Below, piece after piece: positions 24,342-35,767 of a stretch of DNA of 64,000 nucleotides. The notes beneath the pieces are model-generated. The model did no database searches. It was not told the DNA's origin and was given only the letters and a program-made list of their open reading frames with translations. The DNA comes from Arachis hypogaea. Lineage: Eukaryota > Streptophyta > Magnoliopsida > Fabales > Fabaceae. A program made the position numbers and the translations under genes. Each line of letters begins with the position of its first letter. Position 1 is the stretch's first letter. The stretch lies in the NCBI RefSeq assembly GCF_003086295.3, contig NC_092040.1, positions 63,467,559 to 63,531,558 on the forward strand, written 5' to 3'.

Positions 24342-26002
24342 TGGTGCACGAAATTGTGATCATCAATGGCACCATCAACATGGTACGCTCAATTAAAATC
24401 TCAACTCTTTATCACAACTTTGCATAACTAACCAGCAAGTGCACTGGGTCGTCCAAGTAATAAACCTTACGCGAGTAAGGGTCGATCCCACGGAGATTGT
24501 TGGTATGAAGCAAGCTATGGTCATCTTGTAAATCTCAGTCAGGCGGATTCAAATGGTTATGGAGGATTAATGACTAAAAGATGAATAAAACATAAAATAA
24601 AGATAGAGATACTTATGTAATTCATTGGTGAGAATTTCAGATAAGCGTATGGAGATGCTTTGTCCCTTCCGTCTCTTTGCTTTCCTACTGTCTTCATCCA
24701 ATCCTTCTTACTCCTTTCCATGGCAAGCTGTATGTTGGGCATCACCGTTGTCAATGGATACAGTCCCGTCCTCTCAGTGAAAATGTTCAACGTGCTCTGT
24801 CACCGCACGGCTATTCAGCTGTCGGTTCTCGATCATGTCGGAATAGAATCCAGTGATTCTTTTGCGTCTGTCACTAACGCCTCACAATAGCGAGTTTGAA
24901 GCTCGTCATAGTCATTCAATCCTTGAATCCTACTCAGAATACCACATACAAGGTTTAAACCTTCCGGATTCTCTTGAATGCCGCCATCAATTCTAGCTTA
25001 TACCACGAAGATTCCGATTAAGGGATCCAAGAGATATCCACTCAATCTAAGGCAGAACGGAGGTGGTTGTCAGGCACACGTTCATAGGTGAGAATGATGA
25101 TGAGTGTCACGGATCATCATATTCATCAAGTTGAGGAACAAGTGATATCTTAGAACAAGAATAAGCCGAATTGAATAGAAGAACAATAGTAATTGCATTA
25201 ATATTCGAGGTACAGCAGAGCTCCAAACCTTAATCTATGGTGTGTAGAAACTCCACCATTGAAAATACATAAGAACAAGATCTAGGCATGGCCGAATGGC
25301 CAGCCTCCCAAAGAGGGTTCATTCATAAAAACATGATCAAAAGCTCTCATGATCTAAGAACTAGACGTCCAAAGATGAAAATACAATAGTAAAAGGTCCT
25401 ATTTATAGAGAACTAGTAGCTTAAGGTTTTCAAAGATGAGTAAATGACATAAAAATCCACTTCCAGGCCCACTTGGTGTGTGCTTGGGCTGAGCATTGAA
25501 GCTTTCATGTGTAGAGACCTTTCTTGGAGTTAAACGCCAGCTTTTGTGCCAGTTTGGGTGTTTAACTCCCATTCTTGTGCCAGTTCCGGCATTAAACGCC
25601 AGAATTCTTGAGCTGAATTGGAACGCCTGTTTGGGCCATCAAATCTTGGGCAAAGTATGGGCTGTTATACATTGATGGAAAGCCCAGGATGTCTATTTTC
25701 GAACGCAATTGAGAGCGCGCCAATTGGGCTTCTGTAGCTCCAGAAAATTCACTTTGAGTGCAGGGAGGTCAGAATCTAACAGCATCTGCAGTCCTTTTCA
25801 GCCTCTGAATCATATTTTTGCTCAAGTCCCTCAATTTCAGCCAGAAAATACCTGAAATCATAGAAAAACACACAAACTCATAGTAAGGTCTAGAAAAGTG
25901 AATTTTAACTAAAAACTAATAAAAATATAATAAAACTAACTAAAACATACTAAAAACATACTAAAAATAATGCCAAAAAGCGTATAAATTATCCACTCAT
26001 CA
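24342..26002 (-). repeat. N2 5' LTR
   Basis: 1661 bp, same length as the 3' LTR. In sense TGATGAGTGGATA...CACAATTTCGTGCACCA. Dyads at about 25525-25605. Confidence 0.9.
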
Positions 26003-29000
26003 GCTTCTCAACCCACATCTGTAGGCAATAAACCTGCAACAACTAAGGTTAAAGAATACAAAGCCAAAATGCCTTATCCTCAGAAACTCCGCCAAGCGGA
26101 ACAGGATAAGCAATTTGCTTGCTTTGCAGACTATCTCAGGACTCTTGAAATAAAGATTCCGTTTGCAGAGGCACTTGAGCAAATACCCTCTTATGCTAAG
26201 TTCATGAAAGAGATCTTAAGTCATAAGAAGGATTGGAGGGAAACTGAAAAAGTTTACCTCACTGAAGAATGCAGTGCAGTTATCCTGAAAAGCCTACCTG
26301 AGAAGCTTAAGGATCCCAGAAGCTTTATGATACCATGCACATTAGAGGATACTTGTACCAAGCAAGCTCTATGTGATCTTGGGCCAAGTATCAACCTAAT
26401 ACTTGTATCTATTATCACAAAGCTTGGTTTGACCGAAGAAGTCAAACCAACCCGGATATGTCTCCAACTTGCTGATGGCTCCATTAAATACCCATCAGGC
26501 GTGATTGAAGATATGATTGTCAAGGTTAGGCCATTCTCCTTTCCTATTGACTTTGTGGTGCTGGAAATGGAGGAGCAGAAGAGTGCAACTCTCATCCTAG
26601 GAAGACCTTTCCTAGCAACTAGCCGAACCCTTATTGACGTTCAAAAAGGAGAAGTAACCCTGAGAGTCAATGAAGATGAGTTCAAGTTGAATGTTGTCAA
26701 AGCTATGCAGCATCCAGACACCCCAAATGACTGCATGAGCATTGATATTATTGACTCTCTGGAAAAAGTGGTTAATATGACTGAGAGTCTCGAATCAGAG
26801 CTAGAGGATATCTTTAAAGATGTTCAGCCTTATCTGGAGGAATTAGAGAGAATAATAGAACCTCTGAAAATCCCTCAAGAAGAGGAGAAACCTCCTAAAC
26901 CCGAGCTCAAACCATTACCACCATCCCTGAAATATGCATTTCTGGGAGAAGGTGATACCTTCCCTGTGATCATAAGCTCTACCTTAGAGCCACAGGAAGA
27001 GGAAGCACTAAATCAAGTGCTAAGGACACACAAGACAGCTCTTGGGTGGTCCATCAATGATCTTAAGGGCATTAGCCCAGCCAGATTCATGCACAAGATC
27101 CTATTGGAAGGTGATGCTAAGCCAGTGGTTCAACCACAAAGGCGGCTGAATCCAGCCATGAAGGAGGTGGTGCAGAAGGAGGTCACTAAATTACTAGAGG
27201 CTGGGATTATTTATCCTATTTCTGATAGCCCCTGGGTAAGCCCTGTCCAAGTCATCCCTAAGAAGGGTGCCATGACAGTGGTTCATAATGAAAAAAATGA
27301 ACTGGTTCCTACAAGAATAGTTACAGGGTGGCGCATGTGTATTGATTATAGAAGGCTCAATACAGCTACCAGAAAAGATCATTTTCCTTTACCATTCATA
27401 GACTAGATGCTAGAAAGACTAATAGGTCATGAATACTACTGCTTCCTGGATGGATATTCAGGTTATAATCAAATTGCAGTGGATCCCCAAGATCAAGAGA
27501 AAACAGCATTCACATTCCCATCTGGAGTATTTGCATGCAGAAGGATGCCATTTGGTCTGTGCAATGTACCTGCAACCTTTCAAAGGTGCATGCTCTCTAT
27601 TTTCTCTGATATGGTGGAAAAATTTCTGGAAATCTTCATGGATGACTTTTCAGTATTTGGAGACTCATTCAGCTCCTGTCTTTACCATCTAGCACTTGTT
27701 CTAAAGAGGTGCCAAGAGACTAACCTAGTTTTAAACTGGGAGAAATGTCACTTTATGGTGACTAAAGGAATTGTCCTCGGACACAAAATTTCAAACAAGG
27801 GAATAGAAGTGGATCAAGCTAAGGTAGAGGTAATTGAAAATTTACCACCACCAGCCAATGTTAAGGCAATGAGAAGCTTTCTGGGGCATGTAGGATTCTA
27901 TAGGAGGTTTATAAAGGATTTTTCAAAAATTGCCAAACCTCTAAGTAATCTGCTAGTTGCTGACACACCATTTATCTTTGATAAGGAATGTCTACAGGTG
28001 TTTGAGACTCTGAAAACTAAGCTGGTCACAGCACTAGTCATCTCTGTACCAGACTGGACATTACCTTTTGAACTGATGTGTGATGCCAGTGACCATGCCA
28101 TTGGTGCAGTGCTAGGACAAAGGCATGACAAGCTTCTGCACGTCATTTACTATGCCAGTCGTGTTTTAAATGACGCACAAAAGTACTACACAACCACAGA
28201 AAAAGAGCTACTTGCAGTGGTTTACACCATTGACAAGTTTAGATCTTATTTAGTGGGATCAAAAGTGATCGTGTATACTGACCATGCTGCTCTTAAATAT
28301 CTACTCACAAAGCAGGATTCAATACCCAGACTCATCAGATGGGTATTACTTTTGCAAGAGTTTGATATAGAAATAAGAGACAGAAAAGGGACAGAGAATC
28401 AAGTAGCAGATCACCTGTCCCGAATAGAACCAATAGAAGGGGCGTCCCTCCCTCTTACTGAGATCTCTAAAAGCTTTTCGGATGAGCAACTCTTTGCCAT
28501 CTAGGAAGTGCCATGGTTTGCAGACATTGCAAACTACAAGGCAGTAAGATTCATACCCAAAGAATACAGTAGGCAGCAAACAAAGAAAGTGATCACGAAT
28601 GCAAAGTACTATCTTTGGGATGAACCATATCTCTTCAAGAGATGTACAGACGGAGTAATCCGTAGATGTGTGCCTAAAGAAGAAGCACAAAAGATCCTCT
28701 GGCACTGCCATGGATCACAGTATGGAGGACATTTTGGAAGTGAGCGAACAGCCACAAGAGTCCTCCAATGTGGCTTATACTGGCCTACTCTCTATAAAGA
28801 TTTCCAAGTGTTTGTACTTAATTGTGACAGTTGCCAAAGATCTGGTAACCTACCTCACAGTTATGCCATGCCTCAATAAGGGATCTTGGAGATTGAGTTG
28901 TTTGATGTATGGGGTATTGACTTTATGGGGCCTTTCCCACCATCATACTCAAACACTTACATTCTAGTGGCAGTGGATTATGTATCCAAATGGGTGGAAG

Positions 29001-29785
29001 CTATTGTAACACCCACTAATGACACTAAGACAGTGCTAAAATTCCTCCAAAAACAAATCTTCAGCAGATTTGGTATCCTTAGAGTATTAATCAGTGATGG
29101 GGGCACTCATTTCTGCAATAAACAGCTTTACTCTGCTTTGGTTCGATATGGAGTTAGCCACAGGTAGCCACTCCATATCATCCACAGACAAATGGGTAAG
29201 CTGAAGTCTCTAACAGAGAACTTAAAAGAATCCTGGAACGGACTATAATTAACCGTAGAAGGGATTGGGCAAGAAGCTTGGATGATGCTCTGTGGGCATA
29301 CATAACAGCATTCAAGACCCCTATAGGAACTTCTCCATACCAGCTTGTGTATGGAAAAGCCTGTCACTTGCCAGTGGAACTGGAGCATAAGGCCTATTGG
29401 ACAACCAGATTCCTAAACCTTGATCCCAAGTTAGCTGGAAAAAAATGATTGCTCCAGTTAAATGAGCTAGAGGAATTCAGACTCAATGCTTTCGAAAATG
29501 CAAAAATTTACAAAGAGAAAGCAAAAAGATGGCATGACAAAAACCTTTCATCCAGAGTCTTTGAGCCAGGGCAGAAAGTTCTGCTATTTAATTCCAAGCT
29601 CAGATTATTCCCCGGGAAATTGAAGTCCCGTTGGAGAGGACCATATGTGATTACGTGTCACCATATGGATACGTAGAGCTTCAGGATAATGATTCTAATA
29701 AAAAGTTCATTGTTAATGGACAGAGAGTCAAACATTATCTTGAAGGCAATTTTGAGCAAGAATGCTCAAAACGGAGACTTGATTA
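26003..29785 (+). pseudogene. pol: F1 pol: protease, RT, RNase H, integrase (broken)
   Basis: Continues gag after N2. Order: protease (ALCDLGPSINLI near 26370, LILGRPFLA near 26595), RT (MCIDYRRLN near 27335, [11 protein letters not shown] near 27445, FMDDFSVF near 27635), RNase H ([13 protein letters not shown] at 28084, [10 protein letters not shown]), integrase with an HHCC zinc finger (WHCHG...CDSCQRSG, 28700-28840), catalytic core ([17 protein letters not shown]) and a C-terminal SRWRGPY motif near 29630. Stops at 27404-27406 (TAG), 28502-28504 (TAG) and 28877-28879 (TAA) and a frameshift near 29165 inactivate it; the core after the second Asp is scrambled. RT catalytic residues themselves are kept. 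Ends at TAA 29783-29785. Confidence 0.9.
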
Positions 29786-30840
29786 AAGCTCAATAATAGT
29801 CCAGCTAAAGACAATAAAGAAGCGCTTGCTGGGAGGCAACCCAGCTATTTACAAAGTTCATTTGTTAATTAATTGATTTTTACAGGTATATGTCAATTAT
29901 CTTTAAGGCAAAATAGCAATTGCTTGAGTTCACAAAGTTATAGAAGGATTCAAAGGATAAAAATAGCAAAAAGAAGCTCATTGGTGCGAAAATGCCAGTA
30001 AGAGCTGTTTTGGGTGTTAAACACCCAAAAGAAGCACCTTCTGGGCGTTGAACGCCAGAAAGAAGCATCTTCTGGGCGTTGAACGCCAAAAAGAAGCACC
30101 TTTTGGGCGTTCAACGCCAGATTTACAGCGTCCTGGGCGTTCAGAAAAATGCCCAGTGACAAAGAAGTTCTTGGCGTTCAACGCCAGAAAGAAGCAACAG
30201 CTGGGCATTGAACGCCCAGGAGAAGCTGCACATGGGCGTTAAACGCCCAAAACATGCAGCGTTTGGGCGTTTAACGCCAGGATGGTAAGGAGGAGGTAAA
30301 TTCATTTTTACTTCAATTTTTTCTTTAAATTTTTATGTTCCAATTCATGATTTCTTGCATAAACATGTTACAAATTCTCATCCTTTAATTCCAAAAATTT
30401 TAATCCTAATTTCGAAAAACCCTTTTTCAAAAATATCAAATGTATCTTAATCCATAAACACAAATCTTTTTCTAATCTAATCCAACTCTCTTTCAAATTT
30501 TTCAAAACTCAATTATCTTTTAAAATCTTTTTCAAAATAAAAATTCAGAATTATCTTTTCCAAATATCATTCACAACTTTTTTTAAATTATATCTTTTTC
30601 TTATCATATTTATCTTTTATAAATCAAATCTTCTATCTTATCTTTTTTTTTTAAAAAAAAAAATTTCGAAAACCCACCCCTCTCCCTTTTAAATCCACAT
30701 TTGGCCTCCCTCCTCTCATCCACCATTCGACACTAGCTCTCCTTCTATCCCTCTCCTTTCTTTTCTTTTGGTTGAGGACAAGCAAACCTCTAAGTTTGGT
30801 GTGTTTATCCGTGATCACTAAACCATACCCACTAAGATCA
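29786..30840 (+). other. F1 spacer between pol and ORF3, with the densest dyad array
   Basis: Non-coding. At about 30005-30285 roughly ten TGGGCGTTGAACGCCAG-type dyads occur at intervals near 30 bp, separated by GAAGCACCTT-like linkers. A perfect palindrome with 11-bp arms is at 30008-30030. AT-rich sequence follows (30300-30660), then a weak stem-loop (about 30766-30787, AGGA loop) and AAGTTTGGTGTG before ORF3. Short ORFs in both strands of the array are by-products of the repeat. Confidence 0.7.
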
Positions 30841-31972
30841 TGGCTCCTAAAGGAAAACAACCCACTCCAAGAGGCAAGAAAGAGAGTATTCCAAAACCAC
30901 TTTGGAATCAAGGGAAGTTCTTAACCAAAGAACATTCAGACCATTACTACAGAATAATAGGTCTAAAGTTAGTGATCTCGGAAGTCAAATTCGATCTGAA
31001 AGAAGATGAATATCCATAGATCCAAGAGCAAATTCGAAACAGGAACTGGGAAATCCTAGCTAATCATGAAACAAAAGTGGAAAGGAACATGGTTCAGGAG
31101 TTCTACGCTAGTCTGTGGCAAACAGACAGGCAGAGAATATTTGGAACTGCCCTCTATGACTATCGGACCTTAGTTAGAGAAAAGATTCTTCACATTCACC
31201 CTGACAAAATTAGGGAGATCTTTAAGCTGCCTCAGCTGAAAGATGACCCAGACTCCTTTAATAGGAGAATGATGAGAACAAACAAGGGCCTGGACAAGAT
31301 TCTAGAGGATATATGCATCCTTGGAGCCAGGTGGACCACCAGCACCACGGGCGTCCCAAATCAACTCAAGAGAGACGATCTCAAACTAGTAGCCAGAGGC
31401 TGGCTGGACTTCATTGGGCGTTCTATATTGCCCACTAGCAACCGTTTTGAAGTCACTGTTAAAAGAGCAGTGATGATTCACTGCATTATGCTAGGAAAAG
31501 AAGTATAAGTTCATCAGTTAATTTGGTGTGAACTTTACATAATAGTAAACAAGAAATCCAAAGACGCCAAATTGGCTTATCCAAGCTTAATCTCTATGCT
31601 ATGTAAGGATGCTGGAGTAAAGATGGGAATAACTGAATATATCTCAGTTGAGCGGCCAATCACCAAAATATCAATGGAAAAACAACAAGTGCAAAACGAC
31701 CCCATCAAAAGGAGAGCACAGGAATTCCTCCTAGAAATCCCTCAATTTGAATACTGGAGCATCTTGAAGCATCTGTTACCAAGTTGCAAGAAGCTATGGA
31801 CCAAATAAAGGAAGAACAGAATAATCAAAATAGCATGCTTTGCAAATTGCTTAGGGAACAAGAAGAGCAAGGGCGTGACATAAAGGAACTGAAGCGACAA
31901 AAATTATCTCTTGAAGGACCAAGCACCCTACAGACTAGAGGAACATCCACTTCCCAAAATAAAGGTTGTTGA
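30841..31972 (+). pseudogene. F1 ORF3 (protein of unknown function), broken
   Basis: ATG at 30841 (MAPKGKQPTPRGKKES, basic). About 375 codons in the N1-like order: VISEVKFDLKEDEY, MVQEFYASLW, VREKILHIHPDKIREIFKLP, GARWTT, LKLVARGWLDFIG, VKRAVMIHCIMLGKE, and a C-terminal helix with DIKELKRQ. Interrupted by TAG near 31018, TAA near 31506 and a frameshift before 31784. Same place as env-like ORFs of Athila-type elements, but I see no signal peptide or transmembrane helix. Roughly half of the residues agree with N1 ORF3 although both elements share nearly the same flanking non-coding sequence, so the protein was probably under selection in both lineages. Confidence 0.75.
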
Positions 31973-33038
31973 GTTCTAATTTTAGCTTTAACTCTGTGAT
32001 AGTTGTTATTATAGGACTTTACCTAAGAAGTTATATATAAGTAGTGGTAATTAGTATATCTATTTTGATTTTATTTTCAATTAAGTTATAATTTATTTTT
32101 CTTATCATCATCAAACATGAATAAAATAGTAGATTTTTAGAATAAAGAGGCAATTTATATTTGTCGAGTATTTAATAAGGAAAATTCTAATTAATTATAT
32201 GTGGTGGCAATATTTTTTATATTCTAAATGAATGCTTGAACAGTGCATATTTTTTATCTTGAATTTTATGAATGTTAAAATTGTTGGCTCCTGAAAGAAT
32301 GATGAACAAGAGAAATACTATTGCTGATCTGAAAAATCATGAAATTGATTCTTGAAGCAAGAAAAAGTAGTGAAAAAAAATTACAAGGAATCATTGGATA
32401 AAGAAGCAGAAAAAGCCAATAGCCCTTAGAACCAAAAGGCAAGGGTAAAAAGGATCCAAGGCTTTGAGCATCAATGGATAGGAGGGCCCAAGGAAATAAA
32501 TCCAGGCCTAAGCGGCAAAATCAAGTTGTCCCTAACCATGTGCTTGTGGCATGCAGGTCCAAGTGAAAAGTTTGAGACTGAGTGGTTAAAGTCGTGATCC
32601 AAGGCCAAAGAGTGTGCTTAAGAACTCTGGACACCTCTAATTGGGGACTTTAGCAAAGCTAAGTCACAATCTGAAAAGGTTCACCCAGTTATGTGTCTGT
32701 GGCATTTATGTATCCGGTGGTAATACTGGAAAACAAAGTGCTTAGGGCCACGGCCAAGACTCATAAAGTAGCTGTGTTCAAGAATCAACATACTAAACTA
32801 GGAGAATCAATAATACTATCTGAATCCTGAGTTCCTATGGATGCCAATCATTCTGAATTTCAAAGGATAAAGTGAGATGCCAAAACTATTCAGAAGCAAA
32901 AAGCTACTAGTTCCGCTCATCTAATTAGAATCTGAGCTTCACTTAAAACTCTGAGATATTATTGTTTCTTGATTTCTTTTTATCCTATTTTATTTATCTA
33001 GTTGCTTGGGGACAAGCAACAGTTTATGTTTGGTGTTG
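31973..33038 (+). other. F1 3' non-coding region
   Basis: Contains the block 32540-32960 that matches N1 (35340-35720) at roughly 90 percent or more by eye, including GAACTCTGGACACCTCTAA and GGTTCACCCAGTTATGTG. It ends in the stem-loop 33001-33020 and TTTGGTGTTG directly before the LTR. No coding sequence. Confidence 0.7.
33001..33020 (+). promoter_or_regulatory. Stem-loop next to the F1 3' LTR
   Basis: GTTGCTTG-GGGA-CAAGCAAC, perfect 8-bp stem, GGGA loop, 18 bases from the LTR. Identical to that of N2. Confidence 0.7.
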
Positions 33039-34578
33039 TGATGAGCGGATATTTTATACGCTTTTTAGGGGTAATTTCGTGTAGATTTTAGTATGTTTTA
33101 GTTAGTTTTTAGTAGATTTTTATTAGTTTTTAAGCAAAAATCATATTTCTGGACTTTACTATGAGTTTGTGTGTTTTTCTGTGATTTCAGGTATTTTCTG
33201 GCTGAAATTGAGGGAGCTGAGCAAAAATCTGATTCAGGCTGAAAAAGGACTGCTGATGCTGTTGGATTCTGACCTCTCTGCACTCGGAATGGATTTTATG
33301 GAGCTACAGAAGTCCAATTGGTGCGCTTTTGATTGGGTTGGAAAGTAGACATCCAGGGCTTTCCAGCAATAGATAATAGTCCATACTTTGCACAAAAATA
33401 GACGACGTAAACTTGCGTTCAACGCTAGTTCCATGTTATAGTCTGGCGTTCAGCGCCAGAAATATGGTACACGTTGGAGCTCAACGCCAGAAATAGGTTA
33501 CAACCTGGCGTTCAACTCCAGAAATAGCCCATGCACGTGAGAAGCTTAAGTCTCAGCCCAAGCACACACCAAGTGGGCCCCATAAGTGGATTTCTGCACT
33601 ATCCCTCGTAGTTTACTCATTTTCTGTAAACCTAGGTTACTAGTTTAGTATTTAAAACAACTTTTAGAGACTTATTTTGTATCTCATGACATTTTTAGAT
33701 CTGAATTTTATACTCTTTGATGGCATGAGTCTCTAAACTTCCTTGTTGAGGGTGAGGAGCTCTGCAGCGTCTCGATGAATTAATGCAATTATCTATGTTT
33801 CCATTCAATCATGATTGTTCCTATCTAAGATGTTCATTCGCGCTTCACTATGAAGAAGGTGATGATCCGTGACACTCATCACCTTCCTCAATCCATGAAC
33901 GTGTGCCTGACAACCAACTCCGTTCTACATTAGATTGAATGAGTATCTCTTAGATCTCTTAATCAGAATATTCGTGGTATAAGCTAGAATTGATGGCGGC
34001 ATTCATGAGAATCCGGAAAGTCTAAACCTTGTCTGTGGTATTCCGAGTAGGATTCAAGGATTGAATGGCTGTGACAAGCTTCAAACTCGTGATTGTTGGG
34101 CGTAGTGACGGACGCAAAAGAATCAATGGATTCTATTCCGACATGATCGAGAACCAACAGATGATTAGCCATGCTGTGATAGAGCATTTGGACCATTTTC
34201 ACTGAGAGGATGGGAAGTAGCCATTGACAATGGTGACACCCTACATACAGCTTGCATGGAAGGAGCCTTGCGTGTGTGAAGAGGAGTACAAGAGAAAAGC
34301 TGAAATAAAGAGGACAAAGCATCTCCAAAACTCCAGCATATTCTCTATTATTGAGCAACAATTATTTATTTTATGCCCTTTTACTTTTTACAATTGAACT
34401 TGAAAAACACCGTTGTTGGCATCCTGACTAAGAATAATAAGATAACCATAGCTTGCTTCAAACCAATAATCTCCGTGGGATTCGATCCTTACTCACGTAA
34501 GGTATTACTTGGACGACCCAGTGCACTTGCTGGTTAGTTGTGCGGAATTACATAGTGTGAAGTAATTTTTGTGAACCA
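33039..34578 (+). repeat. F1 3' LTR
   Basis: TGATGAGCGGATA to TTTTTGTGAACCA, 1540 bp, collinear with 12603-14144. Dyads at about 33412-33520. Confidence 0.85.
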
Positions 34579-34583
34579 AGCAC

Positions 34584-34721
34584 CAAGAGCACTCCATCAT
34601 TCTCCATGAGATTAGAGAAGATCAAAGAGCTATGAGGGAGGAGCAACAAAGGCAAGGAAGAGACATAGAGGAGCTTAGGCGTTCCATTGGTTCTTCAAAA
34701 GGAAGACGCCACCCACACTAA
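34584..34721 (+). pseudogene. N1 ORF3, last segment
   Basis: After the F1 target duplication the N1 third ORF resumes with a charged helical stretch (SIILHEIREDQRAM, RQGRDIEELRRS) and stops near 34721. N2 has the same C-terminus at 19068-19200. Probably a coiled coil. Confidence 0.7.
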
Positions 34722-35767
34722 GGTGGACTCATTCCTTAATCTCCTTGTCTATTTATTTTTCTGTTTTCGAATTTATGCTGTAGGTTCTATCTATGTTTGT
34801 GTCTTCACTACATGATCATTAGTGTCTAATGTCTATGTCTTAAAGATATGAATAATTCCATGAATCCTTCACCTCTCTTAAATGAAAAATGTGCTTAATT
34901 AACAAAGAATAAGAAGTACTTGGATTTCAAATTTTATCTTGAAATTAGTTTAATTATTTTGATGTGGTGGCAATACTTTTTGTTCTCTGAATGAATGCTT
35001 GAACAGTGCATATTTTTGATAGTGAAGTTTATGAATGTTAAAATTGTTGGCTCTTAAAAGAATGATGAATAAGGAAAAATCTTATTGATAATCTAAAATA
35101 TCATGAAATTGATTCTTGAAGCAAGAAAAAGCAGTGAATAAGAAAGCTTGCGAAAAAAAAGTGTTTAAAGAAAAAAAGAAAGAAAGAAAAAGCAAGCAGA
35201 AAAAGCCAATATCCCTTAAAACCAAAAAAGGAAAGGGTAAAAAGGATCCAAGGCTTTGAGCATTAATGGATAGGAGGGCCCAAGGAAATAAAATATAGGC
35301 TTAAGCAGCTAAATCAAGCTGTCCCTAACCATGTGCCTGTGTCATGAAGGTCCAAGTGAAAAGCTTGAGACTGAGTGGTTAAAGTCATGATCCAAAGCAA
35401 AAAGAGTGTGCTTAAGAACTCTGGACACCTCTAACTGGGGACTTTAGCAATGCTGAGTCACAATCTGAAAAGGTTCACCCAGTTATGTGTGTGTGGCATT
35501 TATGTATCCGGTGGTAATACTGGAAAATAAAGTGCTTAGGGCCACGGCCAAGACTAAAAAAGTAGCTGTGTTCAAGAATCAACGTACTGAACTAGGAGAA
35601 TCAATAACACTATCAGAAATTCTAAATTCCTATAGATGCCAATAATTCTGAATTTCAAAGGAAAAAGTGAGATGCCAAAACTGTTCAGAAGCAAAAAGCT
35701 ATAAGCCCCGCTCATCTAATTGAGACTAAGTTTCATTGATATTGTGAGATTCATTGTATATTCTCTT
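34722..35767 (+). other. N1 3' non-coding region, cut before its LTR
   Basis: Collinear with N2 18240-19067 (minus) and F1 31973-32960. It stops inside the sequence that should lead to the terminal stem-loop (…TATATTCTCTTC) and is joined to minus-strand F2 pol. No coding sequence. Confidence 0.7.

Larger units (their letters stand above)
16508..26002 (-). mobile_element. Element N2, complete non-autonomous LTR retrotransposon
   Basis: This is the cleanest full-length unit in the window: 9495 bp, two LTRs of exactly 1661 bp (24342-26002 is the 5' LTR, 16508-18168 the 3' LTR), and a perfect 5-bp duplication GCTTC (16503-16507 and 26003-26007). On the minus strand the order is LTR, tRNA-Asp primer site, leader, gag-protease, spacer, ORF3, 3' non-coding region, LTR. 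No RT, RNase H or integrase is present, so it needs these in trans, presumably from F-type elements that share its ends. The LTRs differ at about nine sites in the first 125 bp but far fewer afterwards. Confidence 0.9.
12603..34578 (+). mobile_element. Element F1, FIDEL-like autonomous-type Ty3/gypsy element (with N2 inside)
   Basis: Complete at both ends: LTRs 12603-14144 and 33039-34578 (1542 and 1540 bp), each TG...CA, flanked by AGTAC (12598-12602) and AGCAC (34579-34583), a 5-bp target duplication with one change. Order: LTR, tRNA-Asp primer site, leader, gag, protease, RT, RNase H, integrase, spacer, ORF3, 3' non-coding, LTR. Without N2 (9495 bp plus one duplication) it is about 12.5 kb. 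Layout and length fit Athila-type elements and the peanut FIDEL family as I remember it. All coding parts are broken. By eye, the first 400 bp of the two LTRs differ by about 5 percent. Confidence 0.85.
2010..35767 (+). mobile_element. Element N1, interrupted non-autonomous LTR retrotransposon (host of the nest)
   Basis: N1 pieces are 2010-3832, 11976-12602 and 34584-35767. They read collinearly on the plus strand as protease, spacer, ORF3 and 3' non-coding region, the same order as in the complete element N2. The gaps are filled by T (3833-11975) and F1 (12603-34578). The 5' half lies beyond N0, left of the window. The 3' LTR is missing because the sequence fuses to element F2 near 35768. 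N1 has no RT, RNase H or integrase between protease and ORF3. It is the oldest layer of this nest. Confidence 0.75.

Noticed and set aside
28346..28711. 121-codon minus-strand ORF under F1 pol (also 36301-36525 and 37637-37984 under F2)
   Set aside because: Antisense shadows of RT, RNase H and protease coding sequence.
30005..30285. CRISPR-like array
   Set aside because: Regular spacing near 30 bp, but the units are imperfect dyads in a plant retrotransposon, with no constant repeat and unique spacers.
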